Assembly (NCBI GenBank): GCA_019187405.1
Contig: JABAQZ010000005.1
Coordinates: forward strand, 62,001 to 126,000
Reading direction: 5' to 3'
Length of the DNA: 64,000 bases
Source: Ignavibacteria bacterium
GTDB lineage: Bacteria > Bacteroidota > Ignavibacteria > Tepidaquicellales > Tepidaquicellaceae
Below are positions 47,781 to 59,100 of this stretch, in pieces; the stretch's first letter is position 1; each line of letters begins with the position of its first letter. Both the position numbers and the translations under genes were made by a program. The notes under the pieces are model-generated. The model had not been told where the DNA came from. It made no database searches and worked only from the letters and a program-made list of their open reading frames with translations.

Positions 47781-48161
47781 TTATAACCACTTCTGATCTG
47801 CTTTCCAGTTTCTAATCATTTTTTCAATTTCATATCAGGATAGATTTTCATCAGCAGCTTTCATTGATATATCATTATTCTCTCATTTGAAGCAAATCTT
47901 AAAGCAATAGTCTGAGCATTTTTTTATTTTTTATAAAGAAATTTTCCATTTTTTAGATAATTTCTTATACTTTTTCCCAAAATTATAAGGACATGCCTTG
48001 AGCTTTAATCAGTAAAGACCTCATTTAAAAAAAACTAAAACCAATGACAATGCTGAGATATAAATAAAGCTAAACTTGTATATCTCGGTCTTTTCGCTTA
48101 AAGAATTATATGTTTGAAAACAGTTATTACAGTAAGGACAAAAAGCAATAATACCTTTACA
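47781..48161 (-). pseudogene. Possible decayed zinc-ribbon-type gene remnant
   Basis: On the minus strand, pieces in different frames look protein-like. IIAFCPYCNNCFQTYN, followed by a hydrophobic segment, lies at 48161-48021. KACPYNFGKKYKKLSKKW follows. Further on are AQTIALRFASNERIM, a frame change and EIEKMIRNWKADQKWL, ending with TAA at 47783-47781. Stops and shifts separate the pieces and no start codon is seen. It may be a decayed zinc-ribbon membrane protein. The 47512-48206 tract has no other gene. Confidence 0.25.
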
Positions 48162-48206
48162 TTACAATTTCAGTTGACAAACTTTTTGTGATTTCTAAAA
48201 TTTAGT

Positions 48207-48899
48207 TCATTCATATTTAAAAGGCATAAATAAATTGTCGAGTAATCCATAATAGTACCAGCTAGCTCCTGCAGTTTCACCGCCTGTAATATCAAACTCT
48301 TTATAATTAGTTCTTTTTGTTTTTAAAGTATAGGTAACCGGATTATAACCTGTTTGAAGATTGAGTGAAACATTGTATTTAAATGAATCTGCATTAAAGA
48401 TAGACAAATAATTTCCCGTAAAATTTTCATTTGCATTGCAGTAAAGATACGAAATTGAGTAATCACCTATTTCCATATTATTATTTGTAATATATCTGTT
48501 TGATTTCATGAGATTGCCGCTAAAGTATGAAGAATCGGAGCTGTAAGTATTACTGAAAAGAAAATTACCCATTGCGGCTGAACTGAAGTTATTATCATTT
48601 GGAATGAATGAAAATAAATCAGCGAGATTCCTCAAAACGTTATTTGGCGGAGCAGACAGATTAATGCTGAATGCGCCGCTGCTTGTTGCAGTATCAGTTC
48701 CGGCTAAAAAAGTAAGCGAATCATTTGAGATTTCAGATTTAATGATTCTTGAATTTGCAGGTAAGCCATTTATTGTACCTCCAATTGATGTAACAACAGA
48801 AGGATTTGTATTATTTCCTGTAGAATCATCACTGCAGGAATAAAGAAATAAAAATAATGCCGGGATGACCAGCAGTACAGCTAATTTAGATTTTTTCAT
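48207..48899 (-). CDS. Lipoprotein of unknown function
   Basis: A 230-residue protein with a lipoprotein signal (LVIPALFLFLYSC, cysteine at 22) and then SDDSTGNNTNPS, a typical exposed Asp/Asn linker. The mature part is beta-rich: SIGGTINGLPANS resembles a carboxypeptidase-regulatory-like strand, and the end is EFDITGGETAGASWYYYGLL. No enzyme motif. It lies 20 bp after the thioredoxin-like gene on the same strand, so the two may be one operon. Confidence 0.6.
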   Translation of the reverse strand: MKKSKLAVLLVIPALFLFLYSCSDDSTGNNTNPSVVTSIGGTINGLPANSRIIKSEISNDSLTFLAGTDTATSSGAFSINLSAPPNNVLRNLADLFSFIPNDNNFSSAAMGNFLFSNTYSSDSSYFSGNLMKSNRYITNNNMEIGDYSISYLYCNANENFTGNYLSIFNADSFKYNVSLNLQTGYNPVTYTLKTKRTNYKEFDITGGETAGASWYYYGLLDNLFMPFKYE

Positions 48900-48919
48900 A
48901 ATTATGTTTTTTTAATTAA

Positions 48920-49996
48920 TTAATTTTTTGCTTCGCTCTTATTAATTTTTTCTTTCTGATCTCTATATGATTTTTTGTCATAAATGGATATTGCTTTATC
49001 TATGAATTCACCCGCTTTTTTAATGTCCTTGTTCTGAAAATACAATTCAGACATCATATAATATGTGCTGGCTTCATTTACGGTTCCTTTAACATAGTCA
49101 ACACATTTCTCAAGTGTCTTTATGGCATCATCTCTTTCTTGTTTAGTCGAGTTTTCAGCTTTCATTGTCTTGTAAGCTTTTCCGATCAGATAATTGCCGT
49201 AATTCTGAACAAGGTCAAAATCGCTTTTCCCGTATTTGTCAAACGCTTCAGCGAAATATTTCTCGGCTGTTACATCATCGTTTTTATCGGAATAATATGA
49301 TGCAAGATTTATATAGCCTTCTTTAACTTTTTCACTTTCGGGATATTCCTTAATTAAATTTTTCAAAGCATCAGCATCATTATTAAGATAGGCAAGCATA
49401 AATTTTGAGTCATCAGTATATCCTTTTAGATTTTCGGGATCGGTTGAAATTGTTTTGTTAAGATAAATTTTTACATCCTCTTCAAGCCCGTTGTTTGTAA
49501 TCTTTTCCGCCATTTTGAAATTTAATTCAGGATCATCGGGAGTTTTATCCAGCATTTGTCTGAAATAACTATATGTGTTAATGCCTGAATTATAATCCTT
49601 CATTAATTTAAGAAACTGTTCTGCCGGAACGAAACCGTAAATCCTGTCAATTTCTTCGCCATTAGATTTTGTAAAAACAATAGTAGGGAATCCCTTTACG
49701 GAATATTTCTTTGCAAGCTCAGGACCTTCACCTTTTTCGGCATCAATTTTCCAATTGATCTGGTTTAGGTTTGCAAAAGACGCAACATCAGGATTTGTAT
49801 AGACTTTTCTGTCGGTTTCAACGCACCATTTGCACCAATCGGTAACAAAGTCTATCATTATTACTTTATCCTGTTGTTTTGCGAGATCAAGAATTTCCTG
49901 ATAAGTACCGTTTGAAAAACTTACATCTTCGGCATAGATTTTTCCGGTAAAAAATAAAATAAGTATTAAAAATAATATTTTGAAAATTGGTTTCAT
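48920..49996 (-). CDS. Exported thioredoxin-fold protein with TPR repeats
   Basis: A 358-residue protein. I chose the ATG at 49996 (MKPIFKILFLILILFF) because it starts a good signal peptide and has AGGAG 6 nt upstream; a longer frame from 50053 adds 19 unlikely residues. The signal ends near KIYA. A thioredoxin domain carries the CxxC motif DWCKWC, with the cis-proline in KGFPTIVF. The C-terminal about 200 residues are TPR-like helices (YFAEAFDKYGKSDFDLVQNY). It probably works in the periplasm as a redox or chaperone protein. Confidence 0.8.
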   Translation of the reverse strand: MKPIFKILFLILILFFTGKIYAEDVSFSNGTYQEILDLAKQQDKVIMIDFVTDWCKWCVETDRKVYTNPDVASFANLNQINWKIDAEKGEGPELAKKYSVKGFPTIVFTKSNGEEIDRIYGFVPAEQFLKLMKDYNSGINTYSYFRQMLDKTPDDPELNFKMAEKITNNGLEEDVKIYLNKTISTDPENLKGYTDDSKFMLAYLNNDADALKNLIKEYPESEKVKEGYINLASYYSDKNDDVTAEKYFAEAFDKYGKSDFDLVQNYGNYLIGKAYKTMKAENSTKQERDDAIKTLEKCVDYVKGTVNEASTYYMMSELYFQNKDIKKAGEFIDKAISIYDKKSYRDQKEKINKSEAKN

Positions 49997-50096
49997 TTTT
50001 TTCTCCTGTTTAAATTTTTTTTTTAACTTAATAATATAGCAATATAACTGCAATGTTATTTATTATATTAGATAAAATTATATACGAATTAAGAAA

Positions 50097-51377
50097 TTAT
50101 TTACCAAACTGCTCGGTTTCAGTCGATCCTTCAAGGGCAGTTGTTGCAGTATGTCCTGAAGTAATTGTTAGTTGTACTTTGTCAAAATAACCAGTACCTA
50201 CAAATGACTGATGCTTGATCGCTTTAAATCCGGATGTTCTTTCAAGCTCAAACTCAAGTTCCTGAAGTTTAGTAAAAGCGCTCATTCCATAATCTTTATA
50301 ATCCATTGCGAGCTGAAACATTGTAGTATTAAGAGCATGGAATCCGGCAAGAGTAATAAACTGATACTTGTAACCCATTTCAGCAAGTTTCTCCTGAAAA
50401 TCCGCTATCTGATTATCGTTTAGATTTCTCTTCCAATTAAACGAAGGTGAACAATTATACGCCAGTAGTTTTCCCGGAAATTGTTCGTGGATTCCATCGG
50501 CAAATTCTTTTGCTTCAATTAAATCCGGATGTGCAGTTTCACACCATATTACATCTGCATAAGGCGAATATGAAAGTCCTCTTTCGATTGCGCATTCCAA
50601 ACCGCCTTTGATATTGAAAAAGCCTTCGAAAGTTCTTTTACCGTAAATAAATTTCTGATCTCTCTCATCAATATCATTGGTAAGTAAATTTGCGCTGTTT
50701 GCATCTGTTCTCGCAATTAATACCGTAGGCACACCCATAATATCAGACGCAAGTCTTGCTGAAACCAGCGTGTTGATAAATTCTCTTGTAGGAACCAAAA
50801 CTTTCCCGCCAAGATGACCGCATTTTTTTGCCGAGCTAAGCTGATCTTCAAAATGAACTCCGGCAGCTCCCGCCTCTATCGTTGCTTTCATTAACTCGAA
50901 AACATTTAATGATCCTCCGAATCCTGCTTCAGCATCTGCAACAATTGGAGCAAACCAGTAAATGTCATCTTTACCTTCCAAATGTGATATCTGATCAGCC
51001 CTTGATAAAGCATTATTAATTCTTTTCACAACCGACGGAACACTGTTTGCCGGATACAAACTCTGATCCGGATAAGTATGTCCTGCATTGTTTGCGTCAG
51101 CAGCTACTTGCCAGCCGCTTAAATAAATTGATTTTAATCCTGCCTGTACCTGCTGAACAGCCTGATTTCCCGTCAATGCGCCAAGAGCTCTTACAAATTT
51201 ATCATGCGTGAGCAACTTCCAAAGTCTTTCTGCTCCAAGCATGGCAAGCGTGTATTCAATTTTTACTGATCCTCGTAAATCATAAACTTCTTTAGCATTG
51301 TAAGGACGTTCAATGCCTTCCCATCTGCTGCTGTTCCAAGCATTCTGTATTTTTTCTATTTGCGATTTTTTATTCAT
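50097..51377 (-). CDS. aceA: Isocitrate lyase
   Basis: A 426-residue enzyme of the short bacterial class. The catalytic loop KKCGH is at residues 184-188, [21 protein letters not shown] is the conserved context, and the metal-binding [11 protein letters not shown] lies near 145. It splits isocitrate into glyoxylate and succinate, the first step of the glyoxylate shunt. It follows malate synthase by 21 bp on the same strand, so they form an aceB-aceA operon. This supports growth on acetate or fatty acids. Confidence 0.96.
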   Translation of the reverse strand: MNKKSQIEKIQNAWNSSRWEGIERPYNAKEVYDLRGSVKIEYTLAMLGAERLWKLLTHDKFVRALGALTGNQAVQQVQAGLKSIYLSGWQVAADANNAGHTYPDQSLYPANSVPSVVKRINNALSRADQISHLEGKDDIYWFAPIVADAEAGFGGSLNVFELMKATIEAGAAGVHFEDQLSSAKKCGHLGGKVLVPTREFINTLVSARLASDIMGVPTVLIARTDANSANLLTNDIDERDQKFIYGKRTFEGFFNIKGGLECAIERGLSYSPYADVIWCETAHPDLIEAKEFADGIHEQFPGKLLAYNCSPSFNWKRNLNDNQIADFQEKLAEMGYKYQFITLAGFHALNTTMFQLAMDYKDYGMSAFTKLQELEFELERTSGFKAIKHQSFVGTGYFDKVQLTITSGHTATTALEGSTETEQFGK

Positions 51378-51398
51378 TTAGTATGTGAGTTTAAATTA

Positions 51399-52979
51399 TT
51401 AAATAAAGTCGTAAGCAATTAAAGTTAAAAATTCATTGAAATTTTTGTCTGTTGAAAGTTTATTAAAAAGTTTTACTGCCGTCTCATATTTGCCATCACG
51501 GTAATTCTGATCTCCAACAATACTCTTGATTTTTACGAGTTCTTCTTCAAGCAGCTTTTTATACAACTCTTCAGTAACTTTTCTTCCGTCTTTTAATATT
51601 CCTTTTTCGTGATGAATCCACTGCCATATCTGAGCTCTTGATATTTCCACAGTAGCTGCATCCTCCATTAAATTATATATAGGTACACAGCCGTTGCCTT
51701 TGAGCCAGGCTTCGAGATATTGTATGGACACATTTATATTCTGTCTTAATCCATCTTCAGTAATTTCTCCTTCGGGTACTTCGAGTAAATCTTTGGCTGT
51801 AACATTTACATCGTTTCTTTTATTTGAAATCTGATTTGCTTCAGGCATTAGGTTGTCAAAAATATCCTTAGCAATACCGATAAGACCGGGATGAGCAACC
51901 CAGGTGCCGTCATGTCCGTCGTTTGCTTCTCTTTCTTTATCGGCTTTAATCTTAGCAATTGCTTCATTGTTTTTTTCGGGATTGTTTTTTATAGGAATTT
52001 GCGCAGCCATGCCTCCCATTGCATGAATACCTCGCTTGTGGCAGGTTTTTATCACAAGTTGTGAATAAGATTTTAGAAAATGAACATTCATTGTTACAAG
52101 GCTTCTGTCAGGTAAAACAAACTCGCTGAAGTTTCTGAATTTTTTTATAAAACTGAAAATATAATCCCAGCGACCGCAATTTAATCCAGACGAATGATCC
52201 TTAAGTTCATATAAAATTTCATCCATTTCAAAAGCTGCAAGAATTGTTTCAATGAGGACAGTTGCTCTGATAGTTCCTCGCGGAATCCCTATATAATCCT
52301 GTGCAAAGTCAAACGCGTCATTCCATAGCCGCGCTTCAAGGTGATTTTCCAGTTTAGGAAGATAGAAATACGGACCGGTTCCGCTTTGCAAAAGTTTTTT
52401 TGCATTATGAAAGAAATATAAACCGAAATCAAAAAATGATCCTGAAATTTCCTGACCATCCGATTTTGCATTTTTTTCATTCAAATGCAATCCTCTTGGA
52501 CGAACCATTAAAACAGCGGTCTTCTCATTAAGTTTATAAAGTTTGCCGTCGGGATTTGTAAAAGAGATAGTCCTTTCGATTGCATCTTTTAGATTTATTT
52601 GTCCTTCAATAATATTTTCCCAGGTTGGTGAATTTGAATCTTCAAAATCAGCCATAAAAACATTTGCACCGGAATTAAGAGCATTAATTATCATTTTTCT
52701 GTCAACAGGTCCGGTAATTTCCACTCTTCTGTCTTTTAAATCATCTGGAATTTCAGCAACAGTCCAGTTCCCTTCGCGGATTGATTTTGTTTCAGGAAGG
52801 AAATCAGGCATGATTCCGGAATTTATCTGTTGCTGTCTTTCTTCTCTTTTTCTTAACAGCTCTAATCTTCTTTCATTAAAATTTTTATGCAACTCGTGGA
52901 CAAAATCTAATGCATCATCACTTAAAATTTCCGCATAATTATTTTTCAGGATACCGGTAATTTGAATTTTATTTTTCAT
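51399..52979 (-). CDS. aceB: Malate synthase A
   Basis: A 526-residue malate synthase A. ANVFMADFEDSNSPTWEN near 108, IRATVLIETILAAFEMDEI near 240 and GLNCGRWDYIFSFIKKF hold the catalytic Arg/Glu/Asp set. It condenses glyoxylate with acetyl-CoA. It starts the aceBA operon, with a 171-bp gap to the divergent RmlD-like gene. No aceK is seen. Confidence 0.96.
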   Translation of the reverse strand: MKNKIQITGILKNNYAEILSDDALDFVHELHKNFNERRLELLRKREERQQQINSGIMPDFLPETKSIREGNWTVAEIPDDLKDRRVEITGPVDRKMIINALNSGANVFMADFEDSNSPTWENIIEGQINLKDAIERTISFTNPDGKLYKLNEKTAVLMVRPRGLHLNEKNAKSDGQEISGSFFDFGLYFFHNAKKLLQSGTGPYFYLPKLENHLEARLWNDAFDFAQDYIGIPRGTIRATVLIETILAAFEMDEILYELKDHSSGLNCGRWDYIFSFIKKFRNFSEFVLPDRSLVTMNVHFLKSYSQLVIKTCHKRGIHAMGGMAAQIPIKNNPEKNNEAIAKIKADKEREANDGHDGTWVAHPGLIGIAKDIFDNLMPEANQISNKRNDVNVTAKDLLEVPEGEITEDGLRQNINVSIQYLEAWLKGNGCVPIYNLMEDAATVEISRAQIWQWIHHEKGILKDGRKVTEELYKKLLEEELVKIKSIVGDQNYRDGKYETAVKLFNKLSTDKNFNEFLTLIAYDFI

Positions 52980-53120
52980 AAATTGAATATGGTTATCGTT
53001 ATTTTTTGGGGATATTGGGAGCTCAATTAAAATATTACTGACAGTAGAATGTCAATCTTAATTAAGTAAAATATAATTAAATTGAATGCAATTTTCAGTT
53101 CAGATTTTTATAAAACATGT

Positions 53121-53128
53121 TAACTTTG
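53121..53128 (+). promoter_or_regulatory. Bacteroidota-type -7 box (TAACTTTG)
   Basis: TAACTTTG matches TAnnTTTG and lies 22 nt before the TTG start at 53151. The -33 box is not clear. Confidence 0.35.
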
Positions 53129-53150
53129 TGTAAAATAAATAAAGCGAAAT

Positions 53151-54047
53151 TTGAAAATTTTAATTACCGGCGGCAGCGGTCTTCTCGGACAATATCTTAA
53201 CGAGATTCTTTCAAAAGAAAATGAAATATGCACATTGTATAATGAGAATCTCGGCAACTGCAAAGTATATAATTCTTTTAAGATTAATCTCACTGATTTC
53301 GAAAGTCTTAAAGAATTTATTACGTCTTATAAACCTGGAGTAATTATTCACACAGCTGCAATATCAAGGCCGGAGTCATGTGATAAGCTCCCGAAGGAGA
53401 TTGTAGAATCGATTAATATAGATACTACAAAGTTTTTTGCCGAATATTGTGAAAAGAATAATTCAAAATTGATTTTTACATCCACGGATCTGGTTTATGA
53501 CGGTGAACAGGGAATGTATCTTGACGAAAATGCAAATCTAAAACCTGTGTCATTATATGCCGAAACCAAGGTTAAGTCTGAAAATGAAATCAGAAATGTA
53601 TTTGAAAATTATATTATACTCAGAGTATCATTGCTTTACGGGATGGGATTAAACCATAGTGTGAATAACTTCCATATAATGCTCAATAATTTTTTACAAA
53701 ACAGAAAATCAAAATTATTCCATGATCAGTACAGAACTCCGCTTTCGCTATTGGATGCGGCTGAATTAATCAGGAAGTTGATAAAGGCAGATATTAAAAA
53801 TGAAACAATAAATTTCGGAGGCAGGGAAAGAATCTCACGCGCCGAGCTTGGAGAGATAGTTTGTAGTGCAGGAAACTTTGATCCAAATCTTATTGATAAA
53901 ATTTCAATGAATGAAATTAAAGATCTACATAAAGTTGCCGATGTGTCTATGAATACGAGCAAGCTGAATTCGTTTGGATTAGTTCAGAAGACAGTTGAAG
54001 AATCCGTCATAGAAATATTGAATAAGTTTTTTAATATTTATCGTTAG
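53151..54047 (+). CDS. RmlD-like SDR (dTDP-4-dehydrorhamnose reductase family)
   Basis: A 298-residue enzyme with a TTG start. GGSGLLGQY is the GxxGxxG nucleotide site; HTAAISRPESCD near 63 and STDLVYDGEQG near 108 are typical of the RmlD/MAT2B group. The catalytic pair is Y-A-E-T-K (YxxxK). RmlD makes dTDP-L-rhamnose, but no rmlA, rmlB or rmlC is nearby and many members have other roles. It lies 39 bp before clpB. Confidence 0.75.
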   Translation: MKILITGGSGLLGQYLNEILSKENEICTLYNENLGNCKVYNSFKINLTDFESLKEFITSYKPGVIIHTAAISRPESCDKLPKEIVESINIDTTKFFAEYCEKNNSKLIFTSTDLVYDGEQGMYLDENANLKPVSLYAETKVKSENEIRNVFENYIILRVSLLYGMGLNHSVNNFHIMLNNFLQNRKSKLFHDQYRTPLSLLDAAELIRKLIKADIKNETINFGGRERISRAELGEIVCSAGNFDPNLIDKISMNEIKDLHKVADVSMNTSKLNSFGLVQKTVEESVIEILNKFFNIYR

Positions 54048-54086
54048 AATTCAAATGAATATATTTACAAAATTTTTTTTTTCATC

Positions 54087-55397
54087 ATGGCAATAAATTT
54101 TAACAAGTTTACAATTAAGTCACAGGAAGCAGTTCAAAATGCGCAGGAAATTGCTTCTACATATTCCAATCAGCAGATAGAGCCGGAACACATATTTGCG
54201 GCATTGATTCAGGACCCCGAGGGGATTGTAGCTTCTACGCTTCAGAAGTTGGGAGCAAACAAGGATTTTCTACAGGCAAAAACCGGAGAATTGTTAGAGA
54301 GGCTTCCAAAAGTTTCCGGCTCAGGAATGAGTCAGACATTTTCAAGAGAAGGAACCGAAGCGTTAGAAAATGCTGTAAAAGAAGCAAGCTCCTTGAAAGA
54401 TGAATATGTTTCTACAGAGCATATACTTTTAGGATTGACTGACGTAAAAAAATCAGGAGTAACAGAGCTTCTCAAATCCCAGGGTATAAATAAAAACGGA
54501 GTTTTAAAAGCATTAAAAGAAATCAGGGGTTCTAACAGAGTTACGGGACAAAATCCCGAAGATACGTATCAGGCTTTAATGAAATACGGAAGGAATCTGA
54601 ATGAGCTTGCAGAAAAGGGAAAACTTGATCCGGTAATAGGAAGGGAAGATGAAATCAGAAGAGTACTGCAGGTGCTTTCAAGAAGGACTAAAAATAATCC
54701 CGTTCTAATTGGCGAGCCTGGTGTAGGAAAGACGGCGATTGCAGAAGGACTTGCATTCAGGATTATACAGGGTGATGTTCCGGAAAATCTGAGAACAAAA
54801 AAAATTATTGCGCTTGACATGGGATCGCTTGTTGCGGGAGCGCAGTTCAGAGGACAATTTGAAGAGAGACTTAAAGCAGTATTAAAAGAAGTACAGGAAT
54901 CGAACGGAGAAATTATACTTTTCATTGACGAGCTTCACACAGTAGTTGGAGCAGGAGCTGCGCAAGGTTCGGTGGATGCATCAAACATGCTTAAGCCGGC
55001 GCTTGCAAGAGGGGATTTAAGGACAATCGGAGCTACGACATTGGATGAATACAGAAAATACATTGAGAAAGATCCGGCGCTTGAAAGAAGATTTCAGCCT
55101 GTGTTTGTGGGCGAACCCGACATTGAAGATACAATTTCGATTTTGAGAGGATTAAAAGAAAAGTATGAAGTTCACCACGGTGTAAGGATAACCGACGGAG
55201 CAATTGTCGCAGCAGCACAATTATCAGATAGATACATATCTGACAGATTTCTGCCTGACAAAGCCATTGATCTTGTTGATGAAGCTGCATCGAAGTTAAG
55301 GATAGAGATTGATTCGATGCCAGAAGAGCTTGACAACATTGAAAGAAAGATAAAGCAGCTGGAGATTGAAAAGGAAGCTTTGAAGAGGGAGTTGTAA
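54087..55397 (+). CDS. clpB: ClpB N-domain and first AAA+ domain only (truncated)
   Basis: A 436-residue protein; full ClpB is about 860. The N-domain (about 1-145) starts [23 protein letters not shown]-1 has Walker A GEPGVGKT at 209-216, Walker [10 protein letters not shown], sensor region [14 protein letters not shown] and the Arg finger in ALERRFQPV, then [17 protein letters not shown]. The frame stops at KEALKREL, the start of the middle coiled coil; AAA-2 (second Walker A) is missing. The 741 bp downstream show no trace of the remainder in any frame. It is either a real deletion or rearrangement, or an assembly join. A single AAA-1 lacks the aggregate-remodelling cycle of ClpB, so the function is doubtful. 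Confidence 0.9.
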   Translation: MAINFNKFTIKSQEAVQNAQEIASTYSNQQIEPEHIFAALIQDPEGIVASTLQKLGANKDFLQAKTGELLERLPKVSGSGMSQTFSREGTEALENAVKEASSLKDEYVSTEHILLGLTDVKKSGVTELLKSQGINKNGVLKALKEIRGSNRVTGQNPEDTYQALMKYGRNLNELAEKGKLDPVIGREDEIRRVLQVLSRRTKNNPVLIGEPGVGKTAIAEGLAFRIIQGDVPENLRTKKIIALDMGSLVAGAQFRGQFEERLKAVLKEVQESNGEIILFIDELHTVVGAGAAQGSVDASNMLKPALARGDLRTIGATTLDEYRKYIEKDPALERRFQPVFVGEPDIEDTISILRGLKEKYEVHHGVRITDGAIVAAAQLSDRYISDRFLPDKAIDLVDEAASKLRIEIDSMPEELDNIERKIKQLEIEKEALKREL

Positions 55398-56138
55398 CAG
55401 AAAGGCATTCAAGTATTATTTTAATAATAAAAGTCCGGCGTTTCTTTATTTTGAAAACAGAATTATTCTTCCACTCTTAAAAAAATATTCTCCAACCCAA
55501 ATTATATATTTCTCGAAACAGAAAAAATCTTTTAATCTGTAAATAGTTAAATAGATTTTTCAGATATACATGAAATGCAAATTCATTCTGAGATTGAATA
55601 AAAAAACTAAATTAAGTACAGCTTAAATATTCAGTTTAAAATCCTCCTGATGTTAAATTTAAATTACTCAAAAAAAAAATTAAGCATTGTTAGAAATGCA
55701 TTGGAAAATGAATTATTTTATATTATGTTAGGCAAAAGGAATTATCTAATTTGTAAGACTTAAAGAAAATTCAGGAAAACATAAAGGACAATAAACTCTT
55801 CTTTCATTCATTTTCTGAGTTAAATAAAGGCAGTCGTTAACTTGTTCCTTTAATTAAGTTTGTATCAAATATGATTGAATAATTTAAAACAAGGAGGTTC
55901 ACATTATTTCTCATTTTTTTCAGATAAGCTATAACAAATAGTATTATCTTATCTTAAATTCTCATTTTCTTTTTTTCTCATCTGATTTTTTGTCAGAGTT
56001 TTTCTTTTAAAAAGAAAAATATCAATTTATAAAAGATACTTTAATCTGGTTTTAGCCGGGGAGTATCCTCATATAATTCTTTACTCACAATCTTCCCGGA
56101 TTTTAATTCACTTATTATAAAAATTAAATTCAAAATTT
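55398..56138. other. Non-coding stretch before the giant gene
   Basis: About 740 bp, very AT-rich, with no gene or clpB remnant. It has a small AT hairpin near 55999-56022 and a weak GC pair CCGGGGA / TCTTCCCGG at 56057-56099. It begins at the clpB truncation point. Confidence 0.45.
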
Positions 56139-59100
56139 ATGTTTACGAATTTTACAAATTTACGTAACATTCAAACTTTGATTCTTATGCTGGTCATGTT
56201 TATTCAAGTTTCTTTTTTATCGGCACAGGAATCAAATCCGGTAGATCTCAAGGAAAGAATAAAATCAAGAAAAATTTCCGATCAGAATACCGGTAAAAGC
56301 GGACAAAACTCACAAATGTCCATAATCATTAATGTTCCGTTAAATTATCCCACGATACAGGGAGCTATAAATGCTGCCAATAACGGTGACATTATAAATA
56401 TAAGTGCAGGCACTTATAGAGAAGATATAACATTAAACAAACCGATACAAATCAGGGGAGCCAATTATGGTATTAACCCAAATACGGGAATGAGGGGACC
56501 TGAAACTATCATTCAGCCGGCAACATCTGATCCTGATCCTTACAGCCCGACGGCTGTAACCTTTTTTTATATCGGCAGCAACGGCAGCGGAGCAGTTATT
56601 GACGGTATAACATTTGACGGAGACAATCCGACACTTACAAGTTCAGTAAACATAAACGGTGCAAACATAGATGCGGCTGAGGCAATCGGAGCTTATGACG
56701 GGCTTGCAAATATCATGATCAGCAATAACATAATTAAGAATGTTAATTATGCGGGAATTGATTTATACAATTATACAAACGGAGGAGCATCTACATACGA
56801 CAACACGGTAAGCGACAACAAATTTGATAATATAATGCCTTCAATATTCGGCATAGGAGTACTTATATACAATAATTGTTACTGCAGTATTTCGGATAAT
56901 GTAATGACAAGAGTTAGAGTAGGCGTTCAAACGGGAAACTTCTACAATGCCGATCTTGGATTAAATCACTCAATAAACAACAATGAAATCGAATCATCTC
57001 GTTTGGGTATTTGGTATAACCTTTCATATACAAATGCATCAACCTTTATTATCTCAAATAATGAAATAACAACTTATTCCGGCGCAACAAACAACAATGG
57101 AATTTCAGTTACATCCGTTCAAAGTTCGGTAAGCGTAACAGTAACAGACAATATAATTTCAGATGCCAGAAATGGATACAATCTTTGGAATTGTCCAACT
57201 ACGAGCAATGTAACAATAACCGGAGGGACAGTAACGAATTGCAATGTCGGAGTATTTGCAAATAATTATGACGGATATTCTTCAAATGCGGATCCTTCTT
57301 CGTATGCAATGACGGGAATAACTTTAACAAACTGTGATACGGGAGTCTGGGTAAGAGATAACAGTCTTAACACAAATAATTCAACGGTAGCATTAAGCAT
57401 AAACAATACAACCAACATTATTTCCGGTACAGGAATTGGCGTATTGCTTGAAGGAGGAGATGCATCTTTAGCATTTTCCGGAGCAGTTCCGGTGGATTTC
57501 AGTACATCGCTCAGCAAATATATAAGACTTGCATCAAATACAATCAACACACCAACAGGTATGGTAAATGCAGAGAATGTAACCTTTGGAGGGTTAGCAG
57601 GATCTGCAATGACAAATGCACAGCTCTTTGCGGTAGAAGATAAGATTGACCATAAAATAGACTGGAGCAGTCTTGGTTTTGTATCAATAAAAATTTACAA
57701 CAAGTATTTAACATTAAACAGTTACTATACACCCGAAACAACTTCACCTTTAATATCGAGAGGAATAGATGCAGCGGCATCCGGAGATACATTAAATTTA
57801 GGTGCAGGTACATTTAATGAAAGCGTTACAATAAACAAATCAATAACATTAAAAGGAAGCGGAACATCGGTTACGATACTTGCACCGAGTGTAATTTGTA
57901 CCGGTGATGGTATTAATGTCAATACATCGAATGTTAACGTTAATGATTTAACTGTAAAAGAATTCAACTATGGTTTAAGGACATCAGCTTCGAACATAAA
58001 ATTTTATAATGTAGAAAGCATATTAAACTGTCAATATGCAATTACAACGAATACAGGAACTAACGGACTTACAATATTAAAATGTAAATTCAACAGCAAC
58101 GTTGTTGGAGGATGGAGGGCAGGAACAGGTGATTTAATCAACAACGTATTAATAGACAGCAGTGAAGTAAAGTACAACGGAACGGGAGGCAACGGATTTG
58201 GAATCTTTGCCGCAGCGTCAACACCGGCTGCAAATACATTTGATAATATTACCATTAAGAATTCCGATTTCAGCAGAAATCTTAGAAAAGGAATGTATTT
58301 TGAAAAGTTAAGATATGCATTGATTGACAATGTAATTATGGACAGCAGCGGAACAGATGCCACATACGGATTTAACAATGGAATAGATATCAACTTGAAA
58401 TATGATTCTTATACTGATATTACAATTCAGAATTGCTCAATTACAAACTGCGGATTTAACGGAACTGCGACAAATCCCGATAATCCTTCGGCAGTTACCA
58501 TAAAAGCAAGAGATGACAGTCCGTCATACAGCTCGGATCCTGCAACATTATCGACAGTTGCGTTTAAGAATAATTTTGTAAGCGGACCAAGAAACGGACT
58601 GAGATTTGGTGAATTTGATAAAGTGAATAATACGCCTTCCGGAATTACGGTAATTGAAAATGATTTCGGCAACGGATATTTAAACAAGGCAGTTCTTAAC
58701 AAAACAGCAAGCAATATCGCGATAAGCTGTAATTGGTATGGTACTGCCATTGCGTCATCGGTAGTAGCTCTTCACGGAAGTAATTTAACATTTCTTCCAT
58801 ACCTTGTAAACGGGACTGATAATAATCTTTCACTTCCGGGATTTCAGCCGGTTCCAGGAAGTTGTACGGGTACAGGTCCAGTTGTCAATCTGACACAAAG
58901 CACGGATTATGTAACAATACAGTCTGCAATTAATGCGGCAAATCCTTTTGATGTTATACAAGCAAGTGAAGGAACATACAACGAGCGCGTAACAATCACA
59001 AAGTCATTGACACTTCAGGGAGTAAACGAAGTTAACTGCAAGGTTGACGGCACGGGATTATCCGGAACGGGCAGGGGAATTCTGATATCCAACGGAATAA

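Noticed and set aside
49997-50053. Longer start for the thioredoxin-TPR gene
   Set aside because: The extra 19 residues (MQLYCYIIKLKK...) are unlike a signal peptide, and AGGAG is placed correctly for the ATG at 49996.
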